DNA of 64,000 nt from Luteimonas cucumeris (GCF_007830035.1 NZ_VLKN01000001.1:372001-436000), one strand, 5' to 3'. Shown: positions 8,549 to 17,876, counted from the first letter of the stretch. Notes: a model not told the origin generated them from the sequence alone. A program made the numbers and translations.

Positions 8549-9529
8549 TCAGTGGAAATCGAAGGAAAAAGAGACCACGCCGGCGGCCGGCTCCATGATC
8601 TCCATGCGGATGGCCGCGCTCTGGCCGGAAGCGATCTGCTTTTGCGTCACTTTCCTGTCCAGGTATTCCTTCGGCGAGAACGTACGCATGCCCAAGGCGC
8701 GTCCATTGATGTCCGACAGCGTCAGTACCAGTTCCGGCCAGGGCTGCGGCCAGCGCGCGTTGTTGCGGAAAGTGGCGTCCACGCGCAGCGCGCCGGGCAT
8801 GTAGGGATGCTGGCGCACGTCGCGGCCGAGCATGGCGAATGCCGACGGTTCGCGCCACGGTGGCACGGTGCAATGCAGCACGTTGCAGACCGACACGATC
8901 ATCGGCCGCCAGCGTTCGTTGGCCGCCAGTTGCGCGCGGTCGGCAAGCACGATCTGCACCACCGCCAGCAACGCCAGTGCGGCGGCAATGAACCACATCC
9001 GTCGCGGCGTGGTGCGCTTGATGGCCGCCTGGCGGCGCACGAAGCTCGGTGCCGTGCGTTTGCGCTTGGCGGGCTTGGCCGGCGCGGCTTCCAGGGGTTC
9101 CGTTGCGGTTTCGTCGTCCACCGCGTCGATGTCGGCGCTGTCGTGCGGCGTTGCGGCCGGCGGCGTTCGTGACTGGTCGTCCGGCGTGGTGGTCGTGGCG
9201 GTGCCGGGTGGCGAGGGTTCCGCTATTGCATGGTCCTCTTCGTCGACGATGTCCTCCACCATCGCATCGGTGTCGGCGATGTCGTTGCTTTCCGCGTCGG
9301 CAGCATCGGATTCATCATCTGCAATGGGGACTTCCGGTGCCTCGTCATCGGCGGCAACGGGGTCGACATCAACCGTTGGCTCCGCGGCGGCCGGAGCCGT
9401 GTCTTCTTCGTTCGTCGCTGCAACGACCGCGGCCATCGGGCCGTCGCAATACGGGCAATATTCCGGCGGCGCGCCGGTGACCGGGTCGGTGGCGACCAGC
9501 GAATGGCAGCGGGGGCACTGGACGAACAT
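8549..9529 (-). CDS. Zinc-ribbon and DUF3426 domain membrane protein
   Basis: 326 residues in three parts. The N terminus is a zinc ribbon with CPRC (C5, C8) and CPYC (C25, C28), of the type found at the start of MJ0042-like proteins. A long low-complexity acidic linker (about 40-150, rich in D, E, A, P and T) leads to a basic patch and one transmembrane helix (about 178-195, FIAAALALLAVVQIVL). The C-terminal domain contains CNVLHCTVPPW and a DATFRNNARWPQPWPELVLT segment typical of DUF3426. It lies 9 bp downstream of prmA and before fis, a conserved neighbourhood. The function is not known; the topology suggests a cytoplasmic zinc ribbon and a periplasmic C-terminal domain. Confidence 0.85.
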   Translation of the reverse strand: MFVQCPRCHSLVATDPVTGAPPEYCPYCDGPMAAVVAATNEEDTAPAAAEPTVDVDPVAADDEAPEVPIADDESDAADAESNDIADTDAMVEDIVDEEDHAIAEPSPPGTATTTTPDDQSRTPPAATPHDSADIDAVDDETATEPLEAAPAKPAKRKRTAPSFVRRQAAIKRTTPRRMWFIAAALALLAVVQIVLADRAQLAANERWRPMIVSVCNVLHCTVPPWREPSAFAMLGRDVRQHPYMPGALRVDATFRNNARWPQPWPELVLTLSDINGRALGMRTFSPKEYLDRKVTQKQIASGQSAAIRMEIMEPAAGVVSFSFDFH

Positions 9530-9538
9530 GCCGCCTAT

Positions 9539-10477
9539 TCAAGCATGTTTGCGGACGCCGTCGATGCGCACCCAGTCACCTTCCTGGGCGACCGACAAGG
9601 CGTCGAACCAGGCGCCGTAGCGCTGCAGCAATTCGTCTTCCTGGCCTTTCAGGATGCCCGACAGCGCGATGCGGCCGCCGGGCGCGACGCGCGCGGCCAG
9701 TGTCGCGGCCAGGGTGTCCAGCGCCGAGGCGAGGATGTTGGCGACGACCACCGGATAGGTGGCCGCGGGTTCGTCGTCGGGCAGATGCACCTCGAGGCGG
9801 TCGCCGACCTCGTTGCGGTCGGCGTTGTCGCGGGTGGCGATCAGTGCCTGCGGGTCGTTGTCGACGCCGACCGCGTGCGCGGCGCCGAGCTTGAGCGCGG
9901 CCAGGGCGAGGATGCCGGAACCGCAGCCGAAATCGAGCACGCGCGCGTCACGCAGCAGTTGTCGCTGCGCGAGGTCGTCGAGCCACTGCAGGCACAGCGA
10001 CGTGGTCGGATGCGTGCCCGAACCGAAGGCGAGGCCGGGGTCGAGTCGCACGACCGCCACACCCCGCTCATCCTGAGCCTGTCGAAGGACTTCGTCCGGC
10101 AGTTCATGGTTCCAGGGCACGATCCAGGTGCGCGTGCCGAAACGCAGCGGCGCGTACTGGTCCATCCACGCGCGTTCCCAGTCCTGGTCCTCGACCTTGC
10201 GGAAGCCGGCCTGCGACCAGTCCAGTGCCGGATCGAAGGCTTCCAATGCCGCCAGCAGCAGCAACGCGTCGGCATCGTCGGGAAACAGCGCGGTCAGCGT
10301 GATCGAATCCCACAACGGCGTTTCGCCGACGCCCGGTTCCAGGATCGCGTGTTCGTTGCTGGTATCCGCATCGGCGTCCAGCATCGTCACCGCCAGCGCG
10401 CCGACATCTTCCAGTGCGTTTTCGTAGCGCGGTTGTTCGGATTCGCGGCAGCGCAGGGTGAGTTCTAGGAAGGGCAT
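9539..10477 (-). CDS. prmA: Ribosomal protein L11 methyltransferase
   Basis: 312 residues. PrmA trimethylates ribosomal protein L11 using SAM. The N-terminal substrate-binding domain (about 1-110, [10 protein letters not shown]...) is joined to a Rossmann methyltransferase domain with [15 protein letters not shown] (about 145-159) and the SAM loop DFGCGSG (182-188). The NILA motif of the family is present ([11 protein letters not shown]). Residues 129-139 ([11 protein letters not shown]) are an extra loop of about nine residues compared with E. coli PrmA. They are encoded by a short repeat also seen at 39.8 and 55.3 kb, so this is a repeat insertion translated in frame. It falls in the linker just before the SAM domain and probably does not disable the enzyme. 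Located between accC and the zinc-ribbon gene. Confidence 0.95.
   Translation of the reverse strand: MPFLELTLRCRESEQPRYENALEDVGALAVTMLDADADTSNEHAILEPGVGETPLWDSITLTALFPDDADALLLLAALEAFDPALDWSQAGFRKVEDQDWERAWMDQYAPLRFGTRTWIVPWNHELPDEVLRQAQDERGVAVVRLDPGLAFGSGTHPTTSLCLQWLDDLAQRQLLRDARVLDFGCGSGILALAALKLGAAHAVGVDNDPQALIATRDNADRNEVGDRLEVHLPDDEPAATYPVVVANILASALDTLAATLAARVAPGGRIALSGILKGQEDELLQRYGAWFDALSVAQEGDWVRIDGVRKHA
10062..10096 (-). repeat. Short palindromic repeat inserted in prmA
   Basis: The repeat core (GTCCTTCGACAGGCTCAGGA on the minus strand, followed by TGAGCGGGG) lies inside the prmA coding sequence. Close copies occur inside the pirin gene and twice at 55251-55324. Its length keeps the frame and yields the peptide VLRQAQDER. 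Confidence 0.85.
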
Positions 10478-10483
10478 GGGGGG

Positions 10484-10585
10484 TGATTCGTGATTGGTTA
10501 TTGGTGATTAGTTAAAAAGCGGGAGGCCGCTACCCATGGCTCTTGCTTTCGCCGTTGCGAATCACGCATCACTAATAACCAATCA
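10484..10585. repeat. Heptamer-arm inverted element between prmA and accC
   Basis: Four heptamers (TGATTCG TGATTGG plus two variants, 10484-10511) face four inverted ones (10558-10585) around about 46 bp of unrelated sequence. The inner border after the left arm (AAAAAGCGGGAGGCCGC) resembles the corresponding border of the element at 11970-12408. No open frame crosses it. It fills nearly all of the 114-bp gap between two co-directional genes, so the transcript would contain a long hairpin. Confidence 0.85.
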
Positions 10586-10591
10586 CCGCTT

Positions 10592-11948
<1,357 letters not shown>

Positions 11949-11959
<11 letters not shown>

Positions 11960-12395
11960 GAGAGGGCCGTGATTCGTGATTCGTGATTGGTGATTCGTAT
12001 CCGGCAGCATCATCGCGAACTGTGCGCGTGACTGCTTCCAGCGAGGTGATTAGGGCATTGAGGCGTGCGAACGTGCGATTCAGCAACTGCAGGAGATCGG
12101 GCGTGGCGCCTGCAAATCCGAGGCGGTGTGCAATCTCCAGTTGAGTGTCGAGCTCCGAAAGCGAGCCGCGTGCGATCACACAGAACCTGATCAACTCAGC
12201 CTGGCTCTTGCGGGCCGCGCCTTCGGCGATGTTGGACGGGACACTGACGGCGGCGCGACGGACTTGTGCGGTGATACCGAATTTCTCATCCGCGGGGAAC
12301 TGCGCGGAATGCGCGTACACCAGCGTGACGAGATCCATTGCATCGCGCCATACCTCCAGGCGCTGGTGCGGCCGCTCTTTCGAATCACCAATCAC
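11949..12395 (-). CDS. Four-helix-bundle protein of the S23/IVP (23S rRNA intervening sequence) family
   Basis: 148 residues. The family signature is clear: [20 protein letters not shown] near the start, then [20 protein letters not shown] and a [18 protein letters not shown] segment, ending in amphipathic helices. This fold is shared with Avd proteins of diversity-generating retroelements and often binds nucleic acid. The function of free-standing copies is unknown. The GTG start at 12395 lies inside one heptamer arm (reading MIGDSKER), and the last residues ([13 protein letters not shown]) are encoded by the other arm, so the frame spans the element from arm to arm. It overlaps the accC start by 11 nt. 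A later start nearer LEVW is not available as ATG; GTG is the best choice. It is an insertion in the normally tight accB-accC operon. Confidence 0.82.
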
Positions 12396-12408
12396 AAATC
12401 ACCAATCC
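11970..12408 (-). mobile_element. 439-bp heptamer-arm element carrying the four-helix-bundle gene
   Basis: Both ends consist of four tandem heptamers in inverted orientation. At 11970-11997 they read TGATTCG, TGATTCG, TGATTGG, TGATTCG; at 12381-12408 the complement reads GGATTGG, TGATTTG, TGATTGG, TGATTCG. The element sits exactly between accB (stop at 12416) and accC (start at 11959). A 115-bp element with the same arms and the same inner border lies between groES and groEL. No transposase is encoded; whether the enclosed protein takes part in movement is not known. Target-site duplication is not evident. Confidence 0.6.
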
Positions 12409-12415
12409 CGGCTCT

Positions 12416-12895
12416 TCACCCGATCACGAACAGCGGCTGATCGAACTCCACCGGCTGGCCGCTTTCGCCCAGGATCGACAGCACGGTGCCGGAGACGTCG
12501 GCTTCGATCGGGTTGAACATCTTCATCGCCTCGATGATGCCCAGCGTCTCGCCGGCCTTGACGGCCTGGCCGACGCTGACGAACGGCGGCTTGTCGGGGC
12601 TGGGCGAGGTGTAGAAGGTGCCGACCATCGGTGCGCGCACGACGTGGCCGTCGGGCAGGTCGCCCTGCGGCTTGGCGCTGCCGCCGGTGGCCGCTTCGGT
12701 CGGCGACTGCATCGGCATCGGCGCCGACGATGCGTGCACGACCGGCGCGTGCATCACGGTCGGGGCGGCGTAGCCCACGGTACCGGTCGGCGTGCGCGCC
12801 AGGCGTACCGATTCCTCGCCTTCCTTGATCTCGATCTCGGCGAGGTTGGATTCCTCGAGCAGGTCGATCAGCTTCTTGATTTTTCTCAGGTCCAT
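12416..12895 (-). CDS. accB: Acetyl-CoA carboxylase, biotin carboxyl carrier protein
   Basis: 159 residues from the ATG at 12895 ([18 protein letters not shown]), the usual BCCP start and length. A helical N terminus is followed by an alanine/proline-rich linker (about 40-80) and the biotinyl domain from about residue 82 ([20 protein letters not shown]). The biotin-accepting lysine is K125 in [12 protein letters not shown]. It shuttles carboxyl groups between AccC and the carboxyltransferase. aroQ lies 91 bp upstream on the same strand, the usual aroQ-accB-accC order. The gap to accC is occupied by the four-helix-bundle element. Confidence 0.97.
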   Translation of the reverse strand: MDLRKIKKLIDLLEESNLAEIEIKEGEESVRLARTPTGTVGYAAPTVMHAPVVHASSAPMPMQSPTEAATGGSAKPQGDLPDGHVVRAPMVGTFYTSPSPDKPPFVSVGQAVKAGETLGIIEAMKMFNPIEADVSGTVLSILGESGQPVEFDQPLFVIG

Positions 12896-12986
12896 GGTGG
12901 GCCTCTGGTCTGTAAATGGTTTCGTCATCCCGGGCGCAGCGACGGATCTGCTTTGCCTGGGCGGGTAAGTGGCAGCAGCTCCCTCG

Positions 12987-13433
12987 TTACGCTCGGGAGG
13001 ACAGGTGTTGGAGCGCGGCGTCGAGGGCATAGCGGTAGCTGTTGGCACCGAAGCCGCAGACCACGCCCGCGGCCAGGTCGCTGAAGTAGCTGTGGTGGCG
13101 GAACGGTTCGCGGGCGTGCGGGTTGGACAGATGGACCTCGATGAACGGGATCGCCACCGCCGCCAGCGCGTCGCGCAGGGCCACGGAAGTGTGGGTGAAG
13201 GCGGCGGGGTTGATCAGGATGAAACCGGTGCCGTCGCTGCGGGCGGCCTGGACCCGGTCGACCAGGGCATGCTCGGCATTGGACTGGAAGCTCTCCAGCC
13301 CGTGACCGGCGGCCTCGGCGTGGGCGGCGAGATCGGCATCGATCTGCGCCAGGGTCGTGCGGCCGTACACCTCCGGCTCGCGGCTGCCGAGCAGGTTGAG
13401 ATTGGGGCCATGCAGGACCAGCAGCTTCGCCAT
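12987..13433 (-). CDS. aroQ: Type II 3-dehydroquinate dehydratase
   Basis: 148 residues, full length. The enzyme dehydrates 3-dehydroquinate to 3-dehydroshikimate in the shikimate pathway as a dodecamer. Motifs: [19 protein letters not shown] with the catalytic Tyr23, the acidic [12 protein letters not shown] segment, [19 protein letters not shown], and [19 protein letters not shown] with the substrate-binding histidine. The C terminus [15 protein letters not shown] is typical. It precedes accB in the same direction. The 91-bp gap to accB holds a palindromic repeat related to the one near 7976. Confidence 0.97.
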   Translation of the reverse strand: MAKLLVLHGPNLNLLGSREPEVYGRTTLAQIDADLAAHAEAAGHGLESFQSNAEHALVDRVQAARSDGTGFILINPAAFTHTSVALRDALAAVAIPFIEVHLSNPHAREPFRHHSYFSDLAAGVVCGFGANSYRYALDAALQHLSSRA

Positions 13434-13571
13434 CGGTGGGCTCGGAACGCGGGCGGGCAGTCTGCGCGATCGCGCGGATGCTGTCCAGTTCGCCGAAGTT
13501 TGCGCCGATTGGCGAGAATTAATCGCTTGTTTGATTCGTGGCGACAGTCACGGTCGCATGCTGGGCCCGCG

Positions 13572-14168
13572 CTACGGTTTCGCCCAGTCGCTGATTTCGC
13601 CGTGCTCGAACGGACCGATGCGCTGCTTCAGCAGGCGGCCGTCGGCGGAAACCAGTATCGAGTAGGGCAACACGCCTTTCGGATTGCCGAGGCGGACTCC
13701 GGCGTCGGCCGGGCCGGGAGTATCCAGCAGGATCGGGTAGGCGACCGGCGTGGTCCGCAGGAAGTCGCGCACCGCCTCCACGTCGTCCAGGGCGATGCCG
13801 ACCACTTGCGTGCCCTTGTCGCCCTGTTCGGTGGAGTAGCGCTGCAGTTCCGGCATTTCCTGGATGCAGGGGCCGCACCAGCTGGCCCAGACGTTGATCA
13901 GCAGCGGACGGCCGGCATAGGCGCGGGGCAGGTCGACGGACTGGCCATCGAGACCGGACAGGCGGAATGCAGGCAGCGGCTCGCCGCGTTCGGCGACGGC
14001 AAGCCCGGCCGGCGCAGGCGGCGCGCTTGCCGACAACGCTCCGTTGAGGGCGCGCTGCCCGAGTTCCGTCTTCAACAGAGGACCCGGACCCTCCAGCGCC
14101 AGCGCGGCGACCAGGCCCAGGGCACCGGCCGCGAAGGCGACCAGCAGGATCTTGCCGGTACTGTTCAT
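13572..14168 (-). CDS. TlpA-like membrane-anchored thioredoxin-fold protein
   Basis: 198 residues with one N-terminal membrane anchor (about 6-25) and a periplasmic thioredoxin/TlpA domain (about 60-198). The active site is WASWCGPC with C98 and C101. PVAYPILLDTP and a cis-proline region (GVLPYSILVSADG) complete the fold. It is probably a periplasmic disulfide reductase fed electrons by DsbD, since its ATG overlaps the dsbD stop (4-nt ATGA overlap at 14165-14168). Cytochrome c maturation or general thiol repair are possible roles; the substrate is unknown. A gap of 138 bp without clear features separates it from aroQ. Confidence 0.9.
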   Translation of the reverse strand: MNSTGKILLVAFAAGALGLVAALALEGPGPLLKTELGQRALNGALSASAPPAPAGLAVAERGEPLPAFRLSGLDGQSVDLPRAYAGRPLLINVWASWCGPCIQEMPELQRYSTEQGDKGTQVVGIALDDVEAVRDFLRTTPVAYPILLDTPGPADAGVRLGNPKGVLPYSILVSADGRLLKQRIGPFEHGEISDWAKP

Positions 14169-16564
14169 CGCGCCACGCGCCCGCTGCGCTGCACGAAGGC
14201 GTCGGCCTTCTCGAAACCGATCAGCCGCAGTTCGCGCTGCTCGCTGCCGTCAACGAAGAACAGCGTCGCCGGCGGGCCGATGATGCCGAAGCGCTGCATC
14301 AGCGCCTGGTCGAGCTCGTCGTTGGCGGTCACGTCGGCCTTCAGCAGCACGAAGTCGGACAGCGCGGCGTGCACGGCCGGCTCGGTGAAGGTGTATTTCT
14401 CCATTTCCTTGCAGGCCACGCACCAGTCGGCATAGAAGTCGAACAGCAGCGGCTTGCCAGCGGCGCGTGCGGCGGCGAGTTCGCGGTCGAGATCGGCCGA
14501 CGACTTGATCATGCGGAATTCGAGTTCGCGCGTTTCATGCGCGCCGCCCAGCGCCCCGGCCAGCGGCTGCAGCGGGTCGCGGCTACCGGCCAGCGCGCCG
14601 AGCAGTTCCGCGGCGCCAACCACGGCCAGCAGCAGGCCGGCGAAACGCGCGCCCCAGCGCAGGCGGTCGCTGGCCTGTGGCGTTGCCAGTGAGAACGCCC
14701 AGGCCGCGGCGGCCAATGCCAGCAGGCCCCACAGCGCCATCGTCGCCACTGCCGGCAGGATCCGCGACAGCATCCAGATCGCCATGCCGATGAACACGAA
14801 ACCGAACACGCGCTGCACCGCGGTCATCCACGGGCCGGAGGTCGGCAGGCCGCGCCCGGCGGCGACGCCGAATGCCAGCAGCGGTGCGCCCATGCCCATC
14901 GCCAGCAGGAACAACGCCGCGCCACCGAACACCGGATCGCGGGTCTGGCCGATGTACAGCACGGCCGCGGCCAGTGGCGGCGCCACGCAGGGACCGACGA
15001 TCAGCGCAGACAGTGCACCCATCGCCGCCACGCCTGCCCACGAACCGCCGCGCTGCTTGTCGGTGACCGCGCCGATGCGCTGGCGCAACGCCGCCGGCAG
15101 CTGCAGTTCGTACAGTCCGAACATCGACAGCGACAGCGCCACGAACACGGCGGCGAAGGCGGCGATCACCCACGGCTTCTGAAAGGCGACCTGCAGGTTG
15201 GCGCCGAGCAGTCCGGCGATCACGCCGGCGATGGTGAACACCACGGCACTGGCCAGCACGTACACCAGCGACAGCACGAAGGCGCGCCGCGCGCCGATGC
15301 GTTCGCCGCGGCCGGCGATCAGGCCCGACAGGATGGGGATCATCGGCAGCACGCAGGGCGTGAATGCCAGCAGCAGCCCGGCGCCGAAGAAGCCCAGCAG
15401 CACAAGCCAGCGGTGCGAACCGGACAGCGCCGCGGCCAGGCGTATGTCCTCGGCCTGAAGTGCGTCGGCATTCCCGCCGCTGATCGGAACCCCATCCCCA
15501 TCCAACCCTCCCCTTGAAGGGGAGGGCTTGAGCGCGGTTTCCGTGGAAGAATCCGTTGCGTTTGCAGTCGCGACGCCTTGCTCCTTTCCCTTCAAGGGGA
15601 GGGCCGGGGTGGGGATGGGGTTGCCATCGGTCGCCGCAGCGCCCACCTCGCCCGCCGGCAGGGTCAGCCCCACCGTCCGCGTCATCGGCGGATAGCAGAT
15701 GCCATCGTCCTGGCAACCCTGGAACGTCGCGGTCAAGGTGATGTCGCGCGCGCCGGCGACGCTGCGCGCGAGCGGCAGCGGCACGTCGATCTGGTCGAAG
15801 TACACGACCACGTTGCCGAAATGCTCGTCGCGGTGCGACACGCCCTGCGGCCAGCGCGGCTGTCCGAGCGCGACGCCATCGGCATCGAGCTTGAGCGTGG
15901 TCCGGTCGCGATACAGGTAGTAACCGCGGGCGGGCGTGAAGCGCAGCAGCAAGGCGTTGCCGCCATCGGCGATGGCCTCGAAGCCGAACGCCTGTTCCGG
16001 CGGCAGCGGCAGGGTGTCGCTGCCGCCGTCCGCGGCGAGGCCGGTCGGCGCCGCGCCGCCGGCGCCCAGGGATTTGCCCAGCGCCGCGAAGCCTGCGTCG
16101 GCCCTGGCGGTGGTGATCGCGCCGGTCGCAGGCAGGGCCACGGTCAGGCTGCGCGTCTGCGGCGGATAACACACGCCGGCATCGGCGCAGCCCTGGTACT
16201 TCACTTTCAGGGTGATGCGTTGCGTGCCGTCGGCGGCCGTGCCGGGCAGCGACGCGACCAATGTGTCGCGATAGGTCTCGACCGCACCGAAGAATTCGTC
16301 GTTGTGTTTCTCGCCGTCCGGCAGCTGCAGCGCCTGCGACGCGAAGCCGGCATCCGGTTGTACGCCGATGCGATGACGGTACAGGTAATAGCCGTCGGCG
16401 ATCTTCCATTGCAATTCGATACGGTCGCGGGCCGGCGCGCTGGCGGTCAGCACGAAGGCCTCGTCGACCGGCAGCAGGTCGTCCTCGTCGATGGCCGACG
16501 CCGGCGCGATCACGGACAGGAAAAGCGCGAGCGCGGCCAGGCCACGCAACCACATCGGCATCAT
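14165..16564 (-). CDS. dsbD: Thiol:disulfide interchange protein DsbD with duplicated N-terminal domain
   Basis: 799 residues, against about 565 for E. coli DsbD, which moves electrons from cytoplasmic thioredoxin to the periplasm. A signal peptide (1-24) is followed by two DsbD-alpha domains instead of one: YQGCADAGVCYPP with C126/C132 and FQGCQDDGICYPP with C284/C290. Residues 315-360 are a linker encoded by an inverted repeat (see 15488). The membrane domain has about eight helices with the redox cysteines in AFTPCVLPMIPIL and IVGPCVAPPL, and the C-terminal thioredoxin domain has YADWCVACKEM (C715, C718). The start overlaps the end of cutA and the stop overlaps the TlpA-like gene, so the three are one operon. 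Confidence 0.95.
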   Translation of the reverse strand: MMPMWLRGLAALALFLSVIAPASAIDEDDLLPVDEAFVLTASAPARDRIELQWKIADGYYLYRHRIGVQPDAGFASQALQLPDGEKHNDEFFGAVETYRDTLVASLPGTAADGTQRITLKVKYQGCADAGVCYPPQTRSLTVALPATGAITTARADAGFAALGKSLGAGGAAPTGLAADGGSDTLPLPPEQAFGFEAIADGGNALLLRFTPARGYYLYRDRTTLKLDADGVALGQPRWPQGVSHRDEHFGNVVVYFDQIDVPLPLARSVAGARDITLTATFQGCQDDGICYPPMTRTVGLTLPAGEVGAAATDGNPIPTPALPLKGKEQGVATANATDSSTETALKPSPSRGGLDGDGVPISGGNADALQAEDIRLAAALSGSHRWLVLLGFFGAGLLLAFTPCVLPMIPILSGLIAGRGERIGARRAFVLSLVYVLASAVVFTIAGVIAGLLGANLQVAFQKPWVIAAFAAVFVALSLSMFGLYELQLPAALRQRIGAVTDKQRGGSWAGVAAMGALSALIVGPCVAPPLAAAVLYIGQTRDPVFGGAALFLLAMGMGAPLLAFGVAAGRGLPTSGPWMTAVQRVFGFVFIGMAIWMLSRILPAVATMALWGLLALAAAAWAFSLATPQASDRLRWGARFAGLLLAVVGAAELLGALAGSRDPLQPLAGALGGAHETRELEFRMIKSSADLDRELAAARAAGKPLLFDFYADWCVACKEMEKYTFTEPAVHAALSDFVLLKADVTANDELDQALMQRFGIIGPPATLFFVDGSEQRELRLIGFEKADAFVQRSGRVAR
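15488..15622. repeat. Inverted CCCTTGAAGGGG-type repeat pair inside dsbD
   Basis: Two arms (about 15488-15528 and 15581-15622), each with a short palindrome around CCCCTTGAAGGGG or CCCTTCAAGGGG and CCCCATCCCCATCC-like flanks, face each other about 50 bp apart. The same repeat type lies between the oxidoreductase beta gene and leuB at 60358-60460. In dsbD it is translated in frame as the linker NPIPTPALPLKGKE through GGLDGDGVP. Confidence 0.9.
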
Positions 16565-16887
16565 CGGTTCTCTTCGGCAGTCTGTTCGACGACCCAGTCA
16601 AGGTAGGCCGGCAAGCCGCCGGCGACTTCGACCGCGATCACTTCCGGCAGTTCATAGGGATGCAGTTCGCCGATGCGCGCGGTCAGCGCCGGCAGGCATT
16701 CGCTGCGGGTCTTGATCTGCAGCTGGACCTCGTCGGCATGCTCGACCGCGCCGTGCCAGCGATAGACCGAACGCAGGCCCTGCATCACGCCGACGCAGGC
16801 GGCGAGGCGCTCGGCGACCAGCGTGCCGGCAATGCGATCGGCCGTGGCGGCATCGGGGCAGGCGCAGAAGCAGAGCAATACGGGCAA
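16561..16887 (-). CDS. cutA: Divalent-cation tolerance protein CutA
   Basis: About 108 residues if started at the TTG at 16887 (LPVLLCFCACPDAATADRIA); a TTG at 16908 is an alternative. No ATG or GTG is available near the family start, so the start is uncertain. CutA is a small trimeric ferredoxin-like protein linked to copper tolerance. Conserved parts: AGTLVAERLAACVGVMQGLRSVYRWHG, a metal-site-like HADEVQLQIKTRSE, and the tail HPYELPEVIAVEVAGGLPAYLDWV. It lies between the XRE regulator gene and dsbD, overlapping dsbD by 4 nt; cutA-dsbD adjacency is common in gammaproteobacteria. Confidence 0.88.
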   Translation of the reverse strand: MPVLLCFCACPDAATADRIAGTLVAERLAACVGVMQGLRSVYRWHGAVEHADEVQLQIKTRSECLPALTARIGELHPYELPEVIAVEVAGGLPAYLDWVVEQTAEENR

Positions 16888-16933
16888 GGCGTCGACCGGC
16901 GAGGGCAAAGGCGCAATAGGGTAACCGGCGGCG

Positions 16934-17356
16934 TCACTCGGCGCCCTGCCGGCGGCCGGCGCGCGTCGTGCTGGTACGGACGCGACCGGTGCGCTGCTCG
17001 GCCAGTTGTTCGACCACTTCCACCAGCGCCAGGCGGGCACGGACCGGGGCTTCGCGGAAGGCCAGCAGCAGGCGCTGCTCGAGGGCGTCGTCGACCAGCA
17101 GCGCGTCGGCGGCGGCCACCGAGTCCAGCACCGTATCGCGTGATGTCGCCATTTCGCCGCGTCCCGTCGCCAGCCACTCGAACTGCACGCCGGTGACCAG
17201 CGCGACCTCGCGCAGGTGCTTGACGCTCGGATTCTTGCCCTGAGGCGCCTCCCAATGGCTGACCGCGCTGCGCTGCACGCCGACCGCCTGGGACAACTGC
17301 GTCTGCGACAGTGCCGCATGCCGGCGCGCGAGGCGAATGCGTTGCTGCGAACTCAT
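16934..17356 (-). CDS. XRE-family helix-turn-helix regulator
   Basis: 140 residues. The N-terminal Cro/C1-type domain (about 1-65) reads RIRLARRHAALSQTQLSQAVGVQRSAVSHWE, then NPSVKHLREVALVTGVQFEWLATGRGEM. The rest is helical and alanine/arginine-rich with no recognised ligand domain. The target is unknown; it is the first gene of the minus-strand run that includes cutA-dsbD, so control of that operon or autoregulation is possible. It is read away from the candidate small RNA region. Confidence 0.88.
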   Translation of the reverse strand: MSSQQRIRLARRHAALSQTQLSQAVGVQRSAVSHWEAPQGKNPSVKHLREVALVTGVQFEWLATGRGEMATSRDTVLDSVAAADALLVDDALEQRLLLAFREAPVRARLALVEVVEQLAEQRTGRVRTSTTRAGRRQGAE

Positions 17357-17571
17357 GGACGGTCCTCGCCGATTGACAGAAACGGATGCTACCTAAGGTC
17401 ACAGGGTGAAGAATAATCACGGCACCATGTCCGCTTTCGGTAGCCTTGTCGCGGTTATAAGCAGCGGTGCTGACTGATTCTGCGGCATAACGAGACCATG
17501 CCGCTACCTGTAGTAACAGTATTTTCCGGTGCGTCTGCTTTCCCTGCCCGGCTGGCCTGAGCATCATTTCG

Positions 17572-17690
17572 CTGCCGACAGGAAGTTGGTTCGATATGGA
17601 TGTCGGCTTGGAAGGCGCGTCCCAAGGACGCGGCAGGGATGAACCTCTCCATTCCCCAAGCGCGCACGGCAACGTGCGCGCTTTCTTTTC
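17572..17690 (+). ncRNA. Candidate small RNA with five GGA motifs (possible CsrA/RsmA sponge)
   Basis: No gene is credible in 17357-18029. Within it three consecutive hairpins are seen: CCGACA/TGTCGG (17575-17606), GCGTCC/GGACGC (about 17617-17631), and a strong terminator (17658-17690). Five GGA trinucleotides occur in 59 nt (17581, 17598, 17610, 17626, 17637), several in or next to loops (AGGAAG, TGGATG, AAGGACG, AGGGATG). This pattern is typical of RsmX/Y/Z or CsrB RNAs that sequester RsmA/CsrA. No sequence family match could be tested and no clear promoter was found, so the 5' end is a guess. Confidence 0.4.
17658..17690 (+). terminator. Rho-independent terminator
   Basis: An 11-bp stem (AAGCGCGCACG / CGTGCGCGCTT) closes a GCAA tetraloop and is followed by TCTTTTC. 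It points right and ends the candidate small RNA, since no protein gene precedes it on this strand. Another, weaker T-rich hairpin follows at about 17787-17801. Confidence 0.8.
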
Positions 17691-17876
17691 GGCGATGGCG
17701 GAATGCCGCCTGCACGGAAAGGCGGCAGGCAGCAGACCTCATCCATCACGGGTTGGATGACGCCGGCCACGGGCTGCATCCGGCAGCGTTTTTTTCACAG
17801 GCCCGCCCGGGGAGCCGGCCCTCGTCGACGGCCCCTCGGGCGTAGCCTGCTTCGCATCGCAAATTGCGCGCGCGGC

